DNA of 34,281 nt from Acidobacteriota bacterium (GCA_902812365.1 CADDZC010000043.1:1-34281), one strand, 5' to 3'; positions 17,891-26,286 are shown, numbered from the stretch's first letter. Notes: generated by a model from the sequence alone, not told the origin. A program made the numbers and translations.

Positions 17891-18658
17891 GTGGCGCTGG
17901 TACAACGAATCCGCGCGCTGTTTCGGCTGTTCGTGCTGTTCACCGTTCTCGTGGCGGTGGCTTTAATCAGCGCCATCACCACGATTCGGCTGACGATCCA
18001 CAGTGGTCAAGAAAACATGCCAGATTTTACCGGTGCCTCGCTGGCTGAGGCTCAGCGGCGCGCCGCCCTGATGGGTTTAGGCGTCAAAATCGAGGATCAT
18101 GTGTACAGCGAAAAATATCCAGCGGATCACATCATCTCCCAAATCCCCGCCCCCGGAACCCGTGTCAAAGCCGGCCAGGATGTACACGTGTTGGTCAGCC
18201 TCGGCCGCCCTCACATTACGGTGCCGGACCTGATCGGTTCGAGCGTTCGTGCCGCCGAGATCACCGCGATGCAGCGCGGTCTCGCGCTGGGCGACGTGGC
18301 AAAGATTCACTGGACCGGCGCCGCCGCCGACCAGGTGGTGTCACAAGAGCCTCCTCCGGCCACAACCGACGTCCGCAGCCCCGCCGTCAATCTTCTGGTC
18401 TCCGCCGGCGATGCTACTCCCGCCTTTGTATGTCCCAGCTTCATCGGCATGAACATTGCCGAAGCCCGCCGAATCGCCGCCAGCGCCGGTTTCAAGGTGG
18501 GAACAGTCACACCCATCAACATCGCTCCCGGCAACTCCGCGGGCCTTCCGGCAACCGGCGGAAAGAGTCTGCCGAGCGGTACCATCCTCATCCAGCGGCC
18601 GCCCGCGGGGAGCAAAATTGCGCCGGATACCGTGTTGGAATTTCAGATCGCGCCCTAG
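17891..18658 (+). CDS. Membrane-anchored protein with three PASTA domains
   Basis: A 255-residue protein with one N-terminal transmembrane helix (residues about 12-34, LFVLFTVLVAVALISAITTI) followed by three PASTA repeats: about 41-107 (MPDFTGASLAEAQRRAALMG), 109-173 (VPDLIGSSVRAAEITAMQRG) and 176-253 (CPSFIGMNIAEARRIAASAG). PASTA domains bind peptidoglycan fragments or act as spacers, usually on Ser/Thr kinases or penicillin-binding proteins. Here neither a kinase nor a transpeptidase domain is attached, so it may be a stand-alone wall sensor or partner protein. GTG start with a short AGGA just upstream; a TACGAT at 17878-17883 could even place transcription at the start codon. Divergent from the UDP-sugar dehydrogenase gene. 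Confidence 0.85.
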   Translation: MALVQRIRALFRLFVLFTVLVAVALISAITTIRLTIHSGQENMPDFTGASLAEAQRRAALMGLGVKIEDHVYSEKYPADHIISQIPAPGTRVKAGQDVHVLVSLGRPHITVPDLIGSSVRAAEITAMQRGLALGDVAKIHWTGAAADQVVSQEPPPATTDVRSPAVNLLVSAGDATPAFVCPSFIGMNIAEARRIAASAGFKVGTVTPINIAPGNSAGLPATGGKSLPSGTILIQRPPAGSKIAPDTVLEFQIAP

Positions 18659-18714
18659 CTCCTTCGCGGAAACCGATCCCGCGGGTGCCGGCGGTTTCGG
18701 CTCTGTTAGCCACA

Positions 18715-18723
18715 TGATATAGT
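18715..18723 (+). promoter_or_regulatory. Extended -10 promoter of the EAL-HDOD gene
   Basis: TGA-TATAGT is an extended -10 box about 38 bases before the GTG start at 18761, with GGAG between them. The -35 region is poor (TTTCGG at 18695-18700). Confidence 0.45.
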
Positions 18724-18760
18724 ATCTCCGAAGTGAACAGAGCGTCCCTGGAGCCGGGCC

Positions 18761-19978
18761 GTGGGTCACAGCCGATTTGTAGCGCGTCAGCCCATCTTTG
18801 ACCGGCACCAGAACGTCTGCGCGTACGAACTACTCTTTCGTTCCGGTTTCGAAAATTTTTACGTTCATGCCGACGGAGATGCCGCCTCCAGAACCGTCAT
18901 GGATAATTTCTTCTTCGTTGGCATGGAAACACTCACCGAAGGCCGAAAGGCGTTTATCAACTGCACGCGGGAGGTGCTGGTTAAGGGCCTGGCTTCTCTG
19001 CTCCCTCGCCAGCGAGTCGTACTGGAGATTCTCGAAGGTATCGAACCGGACGTCGAGGTGGTTGACGCCTGCCAGCGGCTCAAGCAGGATGGTTACACGA
19101 TTGCCTTGGATGACTTTACCGAGCCGATCCGTTGCGGAGCGCTCGTCGAGTTGGCGGACATCATCAAGGTGGATTTCTCGCTGGCCGAGGATGAAACGCG
19201 GACGGCGCTGGTGCGGGACTTGGCAAGGCCCGGCCTCAGCTTTCTGGCCGAGAAAGTGGAGACTCAAGATGACTTTAACCTGGCTCGCACCATCGGCTAT
19301 GAGTACGCCCAGGGCTACTTTTTTTCCAGACCGCAAGTCGTCTCCAGCCGTGACGTACCGAGCTTCAAGCTCAACTATCTGCGTATTCTGCAGGAGGTCA
19401 GCCAGCCCGATCTGGAGCTGGGTCGCATCGAAACCCTCATCAAACAAGAGGCCTCGCTGTGTTTCAAACTGCTGCGCTACCTCAACTCCGCGCTGTTCGG
19501 ATTTGTGGGTGAGGTGAAGACCATCCATCACGCGCTGCGGCTGCTGGGCGAGCGCGATTTGCGCCGCTGGGTCTCGGTCGTGGCCATCGAAACGATGGCT
19601 CAAGATAAACCTGCAGAGCTCGTCGTCAGTTGCCTCGTTCGGGCGCGATTTGCGGAACTGCTGGCGCCTCACGCCGGCCTCGAGCCACACCGGGAGAATC
19701 TGTTCCTAATGGGGCTTCTCTCTCTGATGGGTGCTATTCTTGACCAGCCGATGGCATCGATTCTTCACCATCTTCCCGTATCGAAACCCGTGAAGAGTGC
19801 GCTGTTAGAGAACCGGGGGCCGCTCAGCCCCGTCTACCAGTTAATCCTGGCCCAAGAGACGGCAGACTGGAACGCCGTCGCCCGGATCGCCTCGGAGCTC
19901 CGTCTGAGCGACCAAAAAGTAACGGATGCTTACCTCGCTTCCGTTGCGTGGGTGCAAAGTATTTTTCGCGCCGCATAA
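18761..19978 (+). CDS. EAL-HDOD signalling protein (YuxH-like)
   Basis: A 405-residue cytoplasmic signalling protein. Residues about 3-195 form an EAL domain (cyclic-di-GMP phosphodiesterase fold) and about 200-395 an HDOD domain. Seen in EAL: YELLFRS in place of ExLxR, FINCT, LEILEGIEPD, ALDDFTEP, DIIKVDFS, AEKVET and YAQGYFFSRP. Many acidic and Lys ligands are kept, but EAL reads ELL and the loop DDFGTG reads DDFTEP, as is usual for the YuxH group, so catalytic activity is doubtful. It may instead bind c-di-GMP or act through protein contact. HDOD proteins often take part in stress, motility or DNA-uptake control. GTG start with GGAG about ten bases upstream. Confidence 0.88.
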   Translation: MGHSRFVARQPIFDRHQNVCAYELLFRSGFENFYVHADGDAASRTVMDNFFFVGMETLTEGRKAFINCTREVLVKGLASLLPRQRVVLEILEGIEPDVEVVDACQRLKQDGYTIALDDFTEPIRCGALVELADIIKVDFSLAEDETRTALVRDLARPGLSFLAEKVETQDDFNLARTIGYEYAQGYFFSRPQVVSSRDVPSFKLNYLRILQEVSQPDLELGRIETLIKQEASLCFKLLRYLNSALFGFVGEVKTIHHALRLLGERDLRRWVSVVAIETMAQDKPAELVVSCLVRARFAELLAPHAGLEPHRENLFLMGLLSLMGAILDQPMASILHHLPVSKPVKSALLENRGPLSPVYQLILAQETADWNAVARIASELRLSDQKVTDAYLASVAWVQSIFRAA

Positions 19979-19995
19979 GCCGGCACGGCCCCCGC

Positions 19996-20025
19996 CCCGA
20001 GCCGCCGCGCCCGCGCCGGCTCGGG
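19996..20025. terminator. Hairpin between convergent EAL-HDOD and hom genes
   Basis: CCCGAGCCG (19996-20004) pairs perfectly with CGGCTCGGG (20017-20025) over a 12-base loop, in the 58-base gap between two convergent genes. It could end transcription from both sides, although no T run follows on either strand. Confidence 0.45.
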
Positions 20026-20036
20026 CGCGCCTCTCC

Positions 20037-21404
20037 TCAGGGCAATTCGGCGAAGGGCATGACTAGGGGTGGTTCGGCAAGGAATGGCAGGCGGGAGATT
20101 TCCTGGACGGCCCGGGACAGGTGGCGCTCCCGCGTCGGCTCGAGCGTCATGACGAAGGGCAAGCGGCTCTTCGAGGGCGCCGGCTCCTGAAGAACCGAAT
20201 CAATGTTGATGCGATGGCGCGCGAAAATTCCGCACACTCGGGCCAGAATCCCGGGCCGATCGCGCACCACCAGACGCAGATAAGCCGCCGCCACAATTTC
20301 GCCGGGCGGGGCCACGCGCGCCGGTTGCCACCTTGCGTAGCCGAGCGGCGTTACCGTGCTTCCCCCGGCTACCATGGTGCGCGCGATCTCCACCACGTCC
20401 GAGAGAACGGCGACACCGGTAGGCTCCCCCCCCGCGCCCCGTCCCGTCATCATCGTATGGCCACCCTTGTTGCCTTCGAGGAGCACCGCGTTCGTTGCCC
20501 CCGGTATGCCGGCCAGTTGCGAACCGCGCGGCAACATCATCGGCCGCACGAAGATATGAAGTTGCCCTCCGCCGCGCCGCGTCGCCCCGGCAATCAGCCG
20601 GATCGTGCGATTGAGCCGATGGGCATAAGCGAAGTCGATGGGCTCGATGCGCCGAATGCCTTGCACCGGAATTTCCCTCACCTTCACCGCTTGGCCAAAG
20701 CAGATCATGGCGAGGATGGCGATCTTGTAGCGGGCGTCGTAGCCCTCAATGTCGAAGGTTGGATCCGGCTCGGCGTAGCCCTTCTGCTGCGCTTCGGCCA
20801 GCGCCTCACCGAACGGACATTGCCGGCGCTCCACTTCGGTCAGGATGTAGTTGGTCGTACCGTTCAGAATGCCGAAGACGGCCGTGAAGTGCTCGCCCGC
20901 CAACCCTTCGCGGATGGCGTGCAGGATCGGTGTTCCGCCCGCCACACAGGCTTCGATGCCCAGATTGACTCGGTAACGGCGGCTGCGCTCGACGAGTTCG
21001 ACGCCGTACTCGGCCACCAGTTGCTTGTTGGCGGTCACCAGGTGCTTGCCGGCAGCAAGGGCCGCGAAGGCGATGGCCCGCGCCGTCGCCAGCTGGCCGA
21101 CCAACTCCACGACAATATCGATGCGGCCATCCCGGACCACCTCCCGCCAATCGGTGGTGGTCTGCACCTGTGGCCCGAGCCAAGACAGATCCTGGTGATG
21201 GATGCGACGCGAGCAGATCGTCCGGAGCTCAAGGCGGCATCCGAGCCGGCGCTCGATCTCGCGCCGGTGCTCCAGCAGGACCTTGATCGTTCCCGTACCG
21301 ACGGTGCCGACTCCAATGACGCCGAATCCGATGGTGCGGCGCCCGTAACCGGGCACGGGAGGCGGCTCGAATGCGCCGTGGGTGGTCTTCGGAGTTCTCC
21401 GCAC
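20037..21404 (-). CDS. hom: Homoserine dehydrogenase
   Basis: A 455-residue NAD(P)-dependent enzyme reducing aspartate semialdehyde to homoserine, the branch point to threonine and methionine. Seen: Rossmann motif GVIGVGTVGTG (about 24-34), ANKQLVAEYG, the catalytic region GIEACVAGGTPILHAIREGL and FGILNGTTNYIL, EAQQKGYAEPDPTFDIEGYDARYK (substrate and catalytic Lys), and a C-terminal ACT domain (about 365-440) that normally gives threonine feedback inhibition. A TTG at 21449 opens the frame, but the GTG at 21404 is preferred. It has GAGG ten bases upstream, and the longer start would place a perfect hairpin inside the coding region. Last gene of the mnmE-side cluster; it probably also has its own promoter. 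Confidence 0.92.
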   Translation of the reverse strand: MRRTPKTTHGAFEPPPVPGYGRRTIGFGVIGVGTVGTGTIKVLLEHRREIERRLGCRLELRTICSRRIHHQDLSWLGPQVQTTTDWREVVRDGRIDIVVELVGQLATARAIAFAALAAGKHLVTANKQLVAEYGVELVERSRRYRVNLGIEACVAGGTPILHAIREGLAGEHFTAVFGILNGTTNYILTEVERRQCPFGEALAEAQQKGYAEPDPTFDIEGYDARYKIAILAMICFGQAVKVREIPVQGIRRIEPIDFAYAHRLNRTIRLIAGATRRGGGQLHIFVRPMMLPRGSQLAGIPGATNAVLLEGNKGGHTMMTGRGAGGEPTGVAVLSDVVEIARTMVAGGSTVTPLGYARWQPARVAPPGEIVAAAYLRLVVRDRPGILARVCGIFARHRINIDSVLQEPAPSKSRLPFVMTLEPTRERHLSRAVQEISRLPFLAEPPLVMPFAELP

Positions 21405-21422
21405 TGGCAATGATCCTCGATG

Positions 21423-21443
21423 AATCCGGCGCGACGCCGGATT
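21423..21443 (-). promoter_or_regulatory. Perfect hairpin in the hom leader
   Basis: AATCCGGCG and CGCCGGATT form a perfect 9-bp stem with a 3-base loop, just before the ribosome site of hom and just after an extended -10-like element (TGT-TATATT on the minus strand, 21448-21456). It would sit at or near the 5' end of the hom mRNA. It may stabilise the transcript or act as an end for mnmE read-through; no T run follows. Confidence 0.45.
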
Positions 21444-21494
21444 TCCCAATATAACACACCTCGCGCCGCGCTCCCCTAAAGGCCGGGGTCGCCA

Positions 21495-22868
21495 CTACTT
21501 CCCGACGCAGAAGGTGGAGAAGATCGCTCCCAGCACGTCCTCGACGGTGGTCGCGCCGGTCATTTCGTCGAGAGCATGGAGGGCGTCGTAGAGGTCCAGC
21601 AGCAGCATCTCGTGGTGAACGCGCCCCAAGGCCGCTCGGCGGGCGCGTTCGAGCGCCGCCACGGCCTTCTTGATGAGTTGTTGATGGCGGAAGTTCGTGA
21701 TCAGTTCGCCTTCCGACCCGCAGCCGCCGGGAGCTGCGACCTCGAGGATGGTTTTTGCCAGTTCGTCAATTCCCTGCCCGGTTCGAGCGGAAGTCCAAAC
21801 CATCGGCAACCCTTCGGGTGCGCCGGTTGTGCCCGAGGGGAGAGGTGGAGGGAGTAAATCGCACTTGTTGCTGGCAATCAGCAGTGGGCCGAGAGGCTTG
21901 ATCTGCTCCAATAGTCTCTTATCCTCCGCTTGCCAGCCTTCGGAAGCGTCAATGACCAGCATCCGCAGGTCGGAGTCGGCGATCGCCTGCCGCGTTTTTT
22001 GCACGCCGATATTCTCAACCTCGTCAGTCGTCTCGCGGATTCCGGCCGTGTCAACGAAGCGCAGGGGGATGCCGCCGACCGAGGCGCTCTCGGTTATCAG
22101 GTCGCGGGTCGTTCCGGGCCATGGTGTCACAATGGCGCGCTCTTCGTTCAGCAGGCGGTTGAACAGGCTGGATTTTCCCACGTTAGGACGGCCGACAATG
22201 GCCAGGGTTAGCCCTTCGCGGATCATGCGGCCGTATTGGTAGCTTGCTAGCAGCCGGCCCAGGTCGGCCAGGATCGCGTCCAGGGCGGTACCGATATCCC
22301 CCCATTCCAAGACGGGCACATCGTCTTCAGCAAAGTCGATTCCGGCTTCCAGCCGGGCAACGAGGTCGAGAAGCGCTCGCTTGTGGGGTTGGAGTCGCTG
22401 GGAAACCGAACCTGCCAACTGTTCGGCTGCCACGCGGGCCTGGTAGAGGGTTCGCGCTTCGATCAGGTCGCGGATCGCCTCAGCCTGCGTAAGGTCGATG
22501 CGACCGTTCAGGAACGCCCGCTCGGTGAACTCGCCGGGTTCGGCGACCCGAGCGCCGGCGGTCAGGCAGCGGTCCACCAGATAACGCAAAATGACGGGCG
22601 AGCCGTGGCAGGAAATTTCAACCACATCTTCGGCGGTATAGGAGCGGGGCCGCGGGAAAAAGGTGACAACGACCTCGTCGAGGAGGCGTCCCGATTCGGG
22701 ATCGGTAAACCTGCCAAGGGTAGCGCGACGGGGTTCGAGCGGCAGCTTGGCGAAGTCAATCAAGGCCTCCACGATGGCGAGGGCGCGCGCTCCGGAAAGC
22801 CGCACGACGCCGATTCCGCCTCGCCCGGGCGGCGTGGCGACGGCGACAATGGTGTCGGGGGATAGCAT
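21495..22868 (-). CDS. mnmE: tRNA modification GTPase MnmE (TrmE)
   Basis: A 457-residue GTPase that, with MnmG, installs carboxymethylaminomethyl on the wobble uridine of certain tRNAs. Seen: N-terminal folate-binding domain (1-120, DTIVAVATPPGRGGIGVVRLSG), helical domain, and an inserted G domain with P-loop GRPNVGKSSLFN (about 221-232), G2/G3 in TPWPGTTRDLI and DTAGIRE, and G4 NKCD. The C-terminal signature CVGK carries the essential Cys at residue 454. All key elements are intact. It follows khpB by 28 bases in the conserved rpmH-rnpA-yidD-yidC-khpB-mnmE order. mnmG is not adjacent in this window. No strong ribosome site before the ATG. Confidence 0.96.
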   Translation of the reverse strand: MLSPDTIVAVATPPGRGGIGVVRLSGARALAIVEALIDFAKLPLEPRRATLGRFTDPESGRLLDEVVVTFFPRPRSYTAEDVVEISCHGSPVILRYLVDRCLTAGARVAEPGEFTERAFLNGRIDLTQAEAIRDLIEARTLYQARVAAEQLAGSVSQRLQPHKRALLDLVARLEAGIDFAEDDVPVLEWGDIGTALDAILADLGRLLASYQYGRMIREGLTLAIVGRPNVGKSSLFNRLLNEERAIVTPWPGTTRDLITESASVGGIPLRFVDTAGIRETTDEVENIGVQKTRQAIADSDLRMLVIDASEGWQAEDKRLLEQIKPLGPLLIASNKCDLLPPPLPSGTTGAPEGLPMVWTSARTGQGIDELAKTILEVAAPGGCGSEGELITNFRHQQLIKKAVAALERARRAALGRVHHEMLLLDLYDALHALDEMTGATTVEDVLGAIFSTFCVGK

Positions 22869-22896
22869 GGAACTCGGGCCGCGTTATCCAGGCAGC

Positions 22897-23460
22897 CTAA
22901 CGGCGATCCGGGCCGGCGGAGTTGCGCCCAAGCGCGGCGGGAATAATCACCAGCCGACGTTCGGCCCCGTAACCCTGGCTTTCGGTGCGCACGTCGGAAC
23001 GCTCTCGGAGAGCGAGGTGAACAATGCGGCGCTCGCGGGCCGTCAACCGCTCCAGGGGAAAAGGGGCGCCGCTTTCGAGCGCGCGGTCGGCTGCGACTTG
23101 TGCCATCAGTTTTAGTTCCTCGCGGCGCAGCCGCCGGAACTGGTGGCAATCGAAAGTGATCTTGGTGAACAACTCCTCTTCCAGGCGCACCGCCTTCAGC
23201 ACAATGTACTCGAGCGCGTTCAGCAGTTCGCCATTGGCCTCGACCAGCAGATCGGAGTCCGGTCCGGAGAAGTCCACCACCAGCTCCGGAGCTTCCAGAT
23301 CGGCCTCCGGAGAGGTCAACCGCCGCATCGTGAAGCTCAATTGGAAGCCGCCCCGCGCGATGATGGTATTGAGCAGCGCTTCAATGGGAGCGCGATAGCT
23401 CTCGAGCTCGCGCGCCGGCGGCCGGTCTTGGGACGCGGGTTGAGCGGCCTCTGATCCCAC
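22897..23460 (-). CDS. khpB: KhpB/Jag RNA-binding protein (KH and R3H domains)
   Basis: A 187-residue RNA-binding protein of the Jag (SpoIIIJ-associated)/KhpB family, which acts with KhpA in several bacteria in RNA binding and in controlling cell elongation or division. Seen: KH-like core (about 25-115) with SGPDSDLLVEANGELLNALEYIVLKAV, a modified GxxG loop, and a C-terminal R3H domain (about 120-187) with LTARERRIVHLALRERSDVRTESQGYGAERRLVI. The N-terminal Jag_N domain of Firmicute proteins is absent. GTG start only six bases after the yidC stop, with its ribosome site GAAGGAG inside the last codons of yidC, indicating tight coupling. Confidence 0.9.
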   Translation of the reverse strand: MGSEAAQPASQDRPPARELESYRAPIEALLNTIIARGGFQLSFTMRRLTSPEADLEAPELVVDFSGPDSDLLVEANGELLNALEYIVLKAVRLEEELFTKITFDCHQFRRLRREELKLMAQVAADRALESGAPFPLERLTARERRIVHLALRERSDVRTESQGYGAERRLVIIPAALGRNSAGPDRR

Positions 23461-23466
23461 TGCGGG

Positions 23467-25212
23467 CTACTCCTTCACTCCTACGGGCTTCGGCGGCTGC
23501 TTGGGGCGGTCTCCAGCCGCCGGCGAAGCAGCCGCCTTCTGAGGCAACGGCATAAAGCGGTTGATGATCAGCTGCTGAAAAATGCCGACCACGCTGGCCG
23601 CCAGATAATAGAGTACCAGACCCGAGGCCAGGCGATAAAAAATGAAGCCGATAAAGATCGGCATCAACATCATCATGCGCTGTTGGCCGGGGTCGGCGGT
23701 GGGGGTGGGAGTGATTTTCTGCTGGACGAAAGTCGCGATGATCATGATCGTGGGCAGAACCGCCAGGGGGATTCCGGCAAGGTGGCAAGTGTCGGGCATG
23801 GAGAGGTCTCGAACGCAGCCGAACCAGGGCGCGTGCCGCAGCTCAATAGCCGTCTCCAGCAGCTCATAAAAGCCGTACAGAATCGGAATTTGCAGCGCCA
23901 TGGGCAAGCATCCACCGAGCGGGTTAATGCCGTGCTCCTGGTATACCTTCATGATCTCCTGGTTCATGCGCTGCTTGCGAGGGTCGTTGATCTTATACTG
24001 CTTGTATTTGTCCTGAATGCTCTTAATGATCGGTTGCACCTTCTGCATTTCCTGCGCGGAGCGGATGCTCTTCAGCTTGAGAGGAAAGAGGGTGAAGTTG
24101 AGGATGACGGTCAGAATGACGATGGCCCAGCCCCAATTGTGCGCCCAGTGGTCGTAAATGTAGCGAAGGCCCAGAAAGAGAGGCTTGGCGATAAAGCTAA
24201 ACCATCCAAAGTTGACCAGACCGTCCAGGTTGGGTTGCGCCGCCCGCAGGACGTCCAGATCCTTGGGAGCCACGAGCAGGCGAAAGCTCAAAGGCTTAGC
24301 TTGCAAGGTTCCGAGCCGGGCCTCGAGCAGATGGGGAAGATCCTTTTCCTTTCCATTGGGAGGATGCCATTCTGGGCTGCTGAAACGAAACTCCGTTTCC
24401 GGAGAATCGGGTAGGAAGACACCGACGAAATATAGGTCTTCGAGGCCCGCCACGGTGAAGGGTCCCGGAACGAGGCGCGGTTCCTTCACCTTTTTCTGGG
24501 GTACGGTCGTGAAGTCACCGGGGTCACCGTATACCGCCATGCTGTGGGAGGCCTCGACGCTGGGCGGCAGAGAATTGTCCCCGAAACCGCCGGGCCAGGC
24601 AACTTCGACGGGTAAATCACCCCGGCCGTTGAAAACTCGGACCGACACGTGGACCTCATATCCCCTCCCAAACGAGAAGGTCTTCTTAACCGCCGTGGCG
24701 CCGTCACTGTACGTAAACTCAACTGTAACCGGAGCTTTGAGGCTTGGCCCCGTGGCGCTGGAAGCGTAAACGGCATGATTCACCTTATCCGTTAGCAAGG
24801 GGTCGGCAAGAGTGAGGCTCATCGGGTAGCCCAACTGCGCACAGGCCAGTTGATTGATGACATCCAGCGGCCTCTCCTCCGCATCACGGTATCTCTTGAG
24901 AATCCAATGTCTTATGACTGCTCCTTGGGTTGACATCGTGATGCGGTAATCGTCGTTTTCCACCGTGAGTTCTTGCACTTTTTGCCCTTGCTCCACGGGA
25001 AGCGGTGGAAAAGCTTTCTGTCCCGTCGGCCCCGATGTCGGATTCGCGCTGGCCACGCCACCACCTTGGGCTTGGGTTCGTGACGTTGGGCTGGCCGGAG
25101 AAGTGGGTGCGGACGGCCGACTTGGCGGCGTCTTGAACACTAAGGCTCGCCAAATGAACAAGATCAGGAATGCCAGCAGGAATGCCAGCAGAATGCGCTT
25201 ATTGTCGTCCAT
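23467..25212 (-). CDS. yidC: Membrane protein insertase YidC
   Basis: A 581-residue inner-membrane insertase that helps fold and insert membrane proteins, alone or with SecYEG. Seen: first transmembrane helix (residues 5-24, RILLAFLLAFLILFIWRALVF), a large periplasmic beta domain typical of Gram-negative YidC (about 75-340), and the Oxa1 core from about 355 with further helices. The core includes LFPLKLKSIRSAQEMQKVQPII, the cytoplasmic helical hairpin KQRMNQEIMKVYQEHGINPLGGCLP, and FYRLASGLVLYYLAASVVGIFQQLIINRFM. The charged C-terminal tail is short. Length fits Gram-negative YidC. It follows yidD after a 169-base gap with an AT-rich stretch, so an extra promoter is possible. Confidence 0.96.
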   Translation of the reverse strand: MDDNKRILLAFLLAFLILFIWRALVFKTPPSRPSAPTSPASPTSRTQAQGGGVASANPTSGPTGQKAFPPLPVEQGQKVQELTVENDDYRITMSTQGAVIRHWILKRYRDAEERPLDVINQLACAQLGYPMSLTLADPLLTDKVNHAVYASSATGPSLKAPVTVEFTYSDGATAVKKTFSFGRGYEVHVSVRVFNGRGDLPVEVAWPGGFGDNSLPPSVEASHSMAVYGDPGDFTTVPQKKVKEPRLVPGPFTVAGLEDLYFVGVFLPDSPETEFRFSSPEWHPPNGKEKDLPHLLEARLGTLQAKPLSFRLLVAPKDLDVLRAAQPNLDGLVNFGWFSFIAKPLFLGLRYIYDHWAHNWGWAIVILTVILNFTLFPLKLKSIRSAQEMQKVQPIIKSIQDKYKQYKINDPRKQRMNQEIMKVYQEHGINPLGGCLPMALQIPILYGFYELLETAIELRHAPWFGCVRDLSMPDTCHLAGIPLAVLPTIMIIATFVQQKITPTPTADPGQQRMMMLMPIFIGFIFYRLASGLVLYYLAASVVGIFQQLIINRFMPLPQKAAASPAAGDRPKQPPKPVGVKE

Positions 25213-25381
25213 AGATCAAAAAACCTAGTTAACCATAACTTGCTCAACAACTTAGGCTGATTTTATCCGGTCGCCAGCACCGTCCCTCCAACCGCTACGC
25301 TTTGGCGCGATTGCCCTTGCTGGTCGCTGGGCATCGAAGACACAAATTCCCTATAAGTCATTCTTCTTTAAATAGATGTGC

Positions 25382-25687
25382 TTACTCCATGCGCGTCCGA
25401 TGATTCTCTTCTTGGCCCTGGCTTCCACTTCCGCTGTTCGCGCAGGTTGGCGAGTTCCGATCTTCCGGCTGATTCCTCAGCGGCACGGGATCCCATCCGA
25501 ACCCTCCAAACGGCTGACACCTGATTACCCTCTGAACGGCCAGCGCCAATCCTCGCTTCAGCCCCCACTCTTCGATCGCCTGAAAGGCATAGTTCGAACA
25601 GGTTGGATGATAACGGCAGGACGACGGCAGGGTAGGGGATACGGAAACCTGGTAAAAGCGAATCATCGCCAGCGCCACCGACTTCAT
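25382..25687 (-). CDS. yidD: Membrane protein insertion efficiency factor YidD
   Basis: A 101-residue YidD-family protein that assists YidC-dependent insertion at the inner face of the membrane. Seen: an amphipathic N terminus (VALAMIRFYQVSVSPTLPSSC) and the family Cys residues in SSCRYHPTCSNYAFQAIEEWG and VIRCQPFGGFGWDPVP. The frame is open far upstream, through rnpA, but the ATG at 25687 matches the family start and overlaps the rnpA stop by one base (TGATG), a typical coupled arrangement. The last 30 or so residues (SGSGSQGQEENHRTRME) are a hydrophilic tail beyond the usual domain. Confidence 0.94.
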   Translation of the reverse strand: MKSVALAMIRFYQVSVSPTLPSSCRYHPTCSNYAFQAIEEWGLKRGLALAVQRVIRCQPFGGFGWDPVPLRNQPEDRNSPTCANSGSGSQGQEENHRTRME

Positions 25688-26061
25688 CAGGCCTCGGATT
25701 TGGATTCCGGGGAAACCGCCGGAAATAACCCCAAAACTTCGCGGGTGAGGCTCAAAAAGGGTGCTTCGGCCGCCGCCTTGCGCGGGTTTAAGACTACGTC
25801 CCAGCCGCCGGCAATCCGGTGCCGCTGGACGCGGAAGATTTCCCGAAGCCGACGCTTGATGCGGTTGCGCACAACCGCATTCCCTACCGCCTTGGGCACG
25901 GTTATGCCCAGCCGCGTATAGGATAATCCATTGGAACGGAAAAAAGCGGTGCATAGCGGCGCATTTCGGCGCCGCCCTTCCTCGTAAACCCGCCGAAAGT
26001 CCTTTCGGCTTAACAGCCGCAGTCGCTTAGGGAAGGAATGGGGCGCCTTCCCAACACTCAT
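25687..26061 (-). CDS. rnpA: Ribonuclease P protein component
   Basis: A 124-residue basic protein subunit of RNase P, which trims the 5' leader from pre-tRNA together with the RNA subunit. Seen: [19 protein letters not shown] near the N terminus, [26 protein letters not shown] with the signature RNR motif that contacts the RNA, and [12 protein letters not shown]. The ATG overlaps the rpmH stop by four bases (ATGA), and its own stop overlaps the yidD start, so the three genes are translationally linked. The RNase P RNA gene was not seen here. Confidence 0.96.
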   Translation of the reverse strand: MSVGKAPHSFPKRLRLLSRKDFRRVYEEGRRRNAPLCTAFFRSNGLSYTRLGITVPKAVGNAVVRNRIKRRLREIFRVQRHRIAGGWDVVLNPRKAAAEAPFLSLTREVLGLFPAVSPESKSEA

Positions 26062-26192
26062 GGCGTCAGACGATACCGACCCTTTTGTCGCCGGCGTTTC
26101 AATACCTTGCGACCGCCCGGGGTCCTCATGCGAATCCGAAATCCATGCGTCTTCGCGCGCCGTCTCCGATTAGGTTGAAAGGTGCGCTTCAA
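26058..26192 (-). CDS. rpmH: 50S ribosomal protein L34
   Basis: A 44-residue ribosomal protein of the large subunit, too short for most length cut-offs. Translation from TTG at 26192 gives (M)[21 protein letters not shown] and ends with [16 protein letters not shown], matching L34 from end to end. No ATG is available at the family start, so TTG initiation is clear, with GAGGAT about ten bases upstream. The stop overlaps the rnpA start (ATGA). rpmH heads the conserved rpmH-rnpA-yidD-yidC-khpB-mnmE cluster. In many bacteria dnaA and oriC lie next to rpmH, but neither is seen here. Confidence 0.95.
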   Translation of the reverse strand: MKRTFQPNRRRRAKTHGFRIRMRTPGGRKVLKRRRQKGRYRLTP

Positions 26193-26238
26193 GCTTCTGG
26201 ATCCTCTTCTGTGCAGCCCACAATGGCTTTACTCAACC

Positions 26239-26268
26239 ACCATACGGGAGTCGGGTTGGAAAAGTCAA
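26239..26268 (-). promoter_or_regulatory. Promoter of the rpmH operon
   Basis: On the minus strand TTGACT (26263-26268), an 18-base spacer and TATGGT (26239-26244) form a sigma-70-type promoter about 47 bases ahead of the rpmH TTG. It lies between the end of the upstream lipoprotein gene and rpmH. Confidence 0.5.
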
Positions 26269-26286
26269 GCGGCGTGATCTCGCGAT

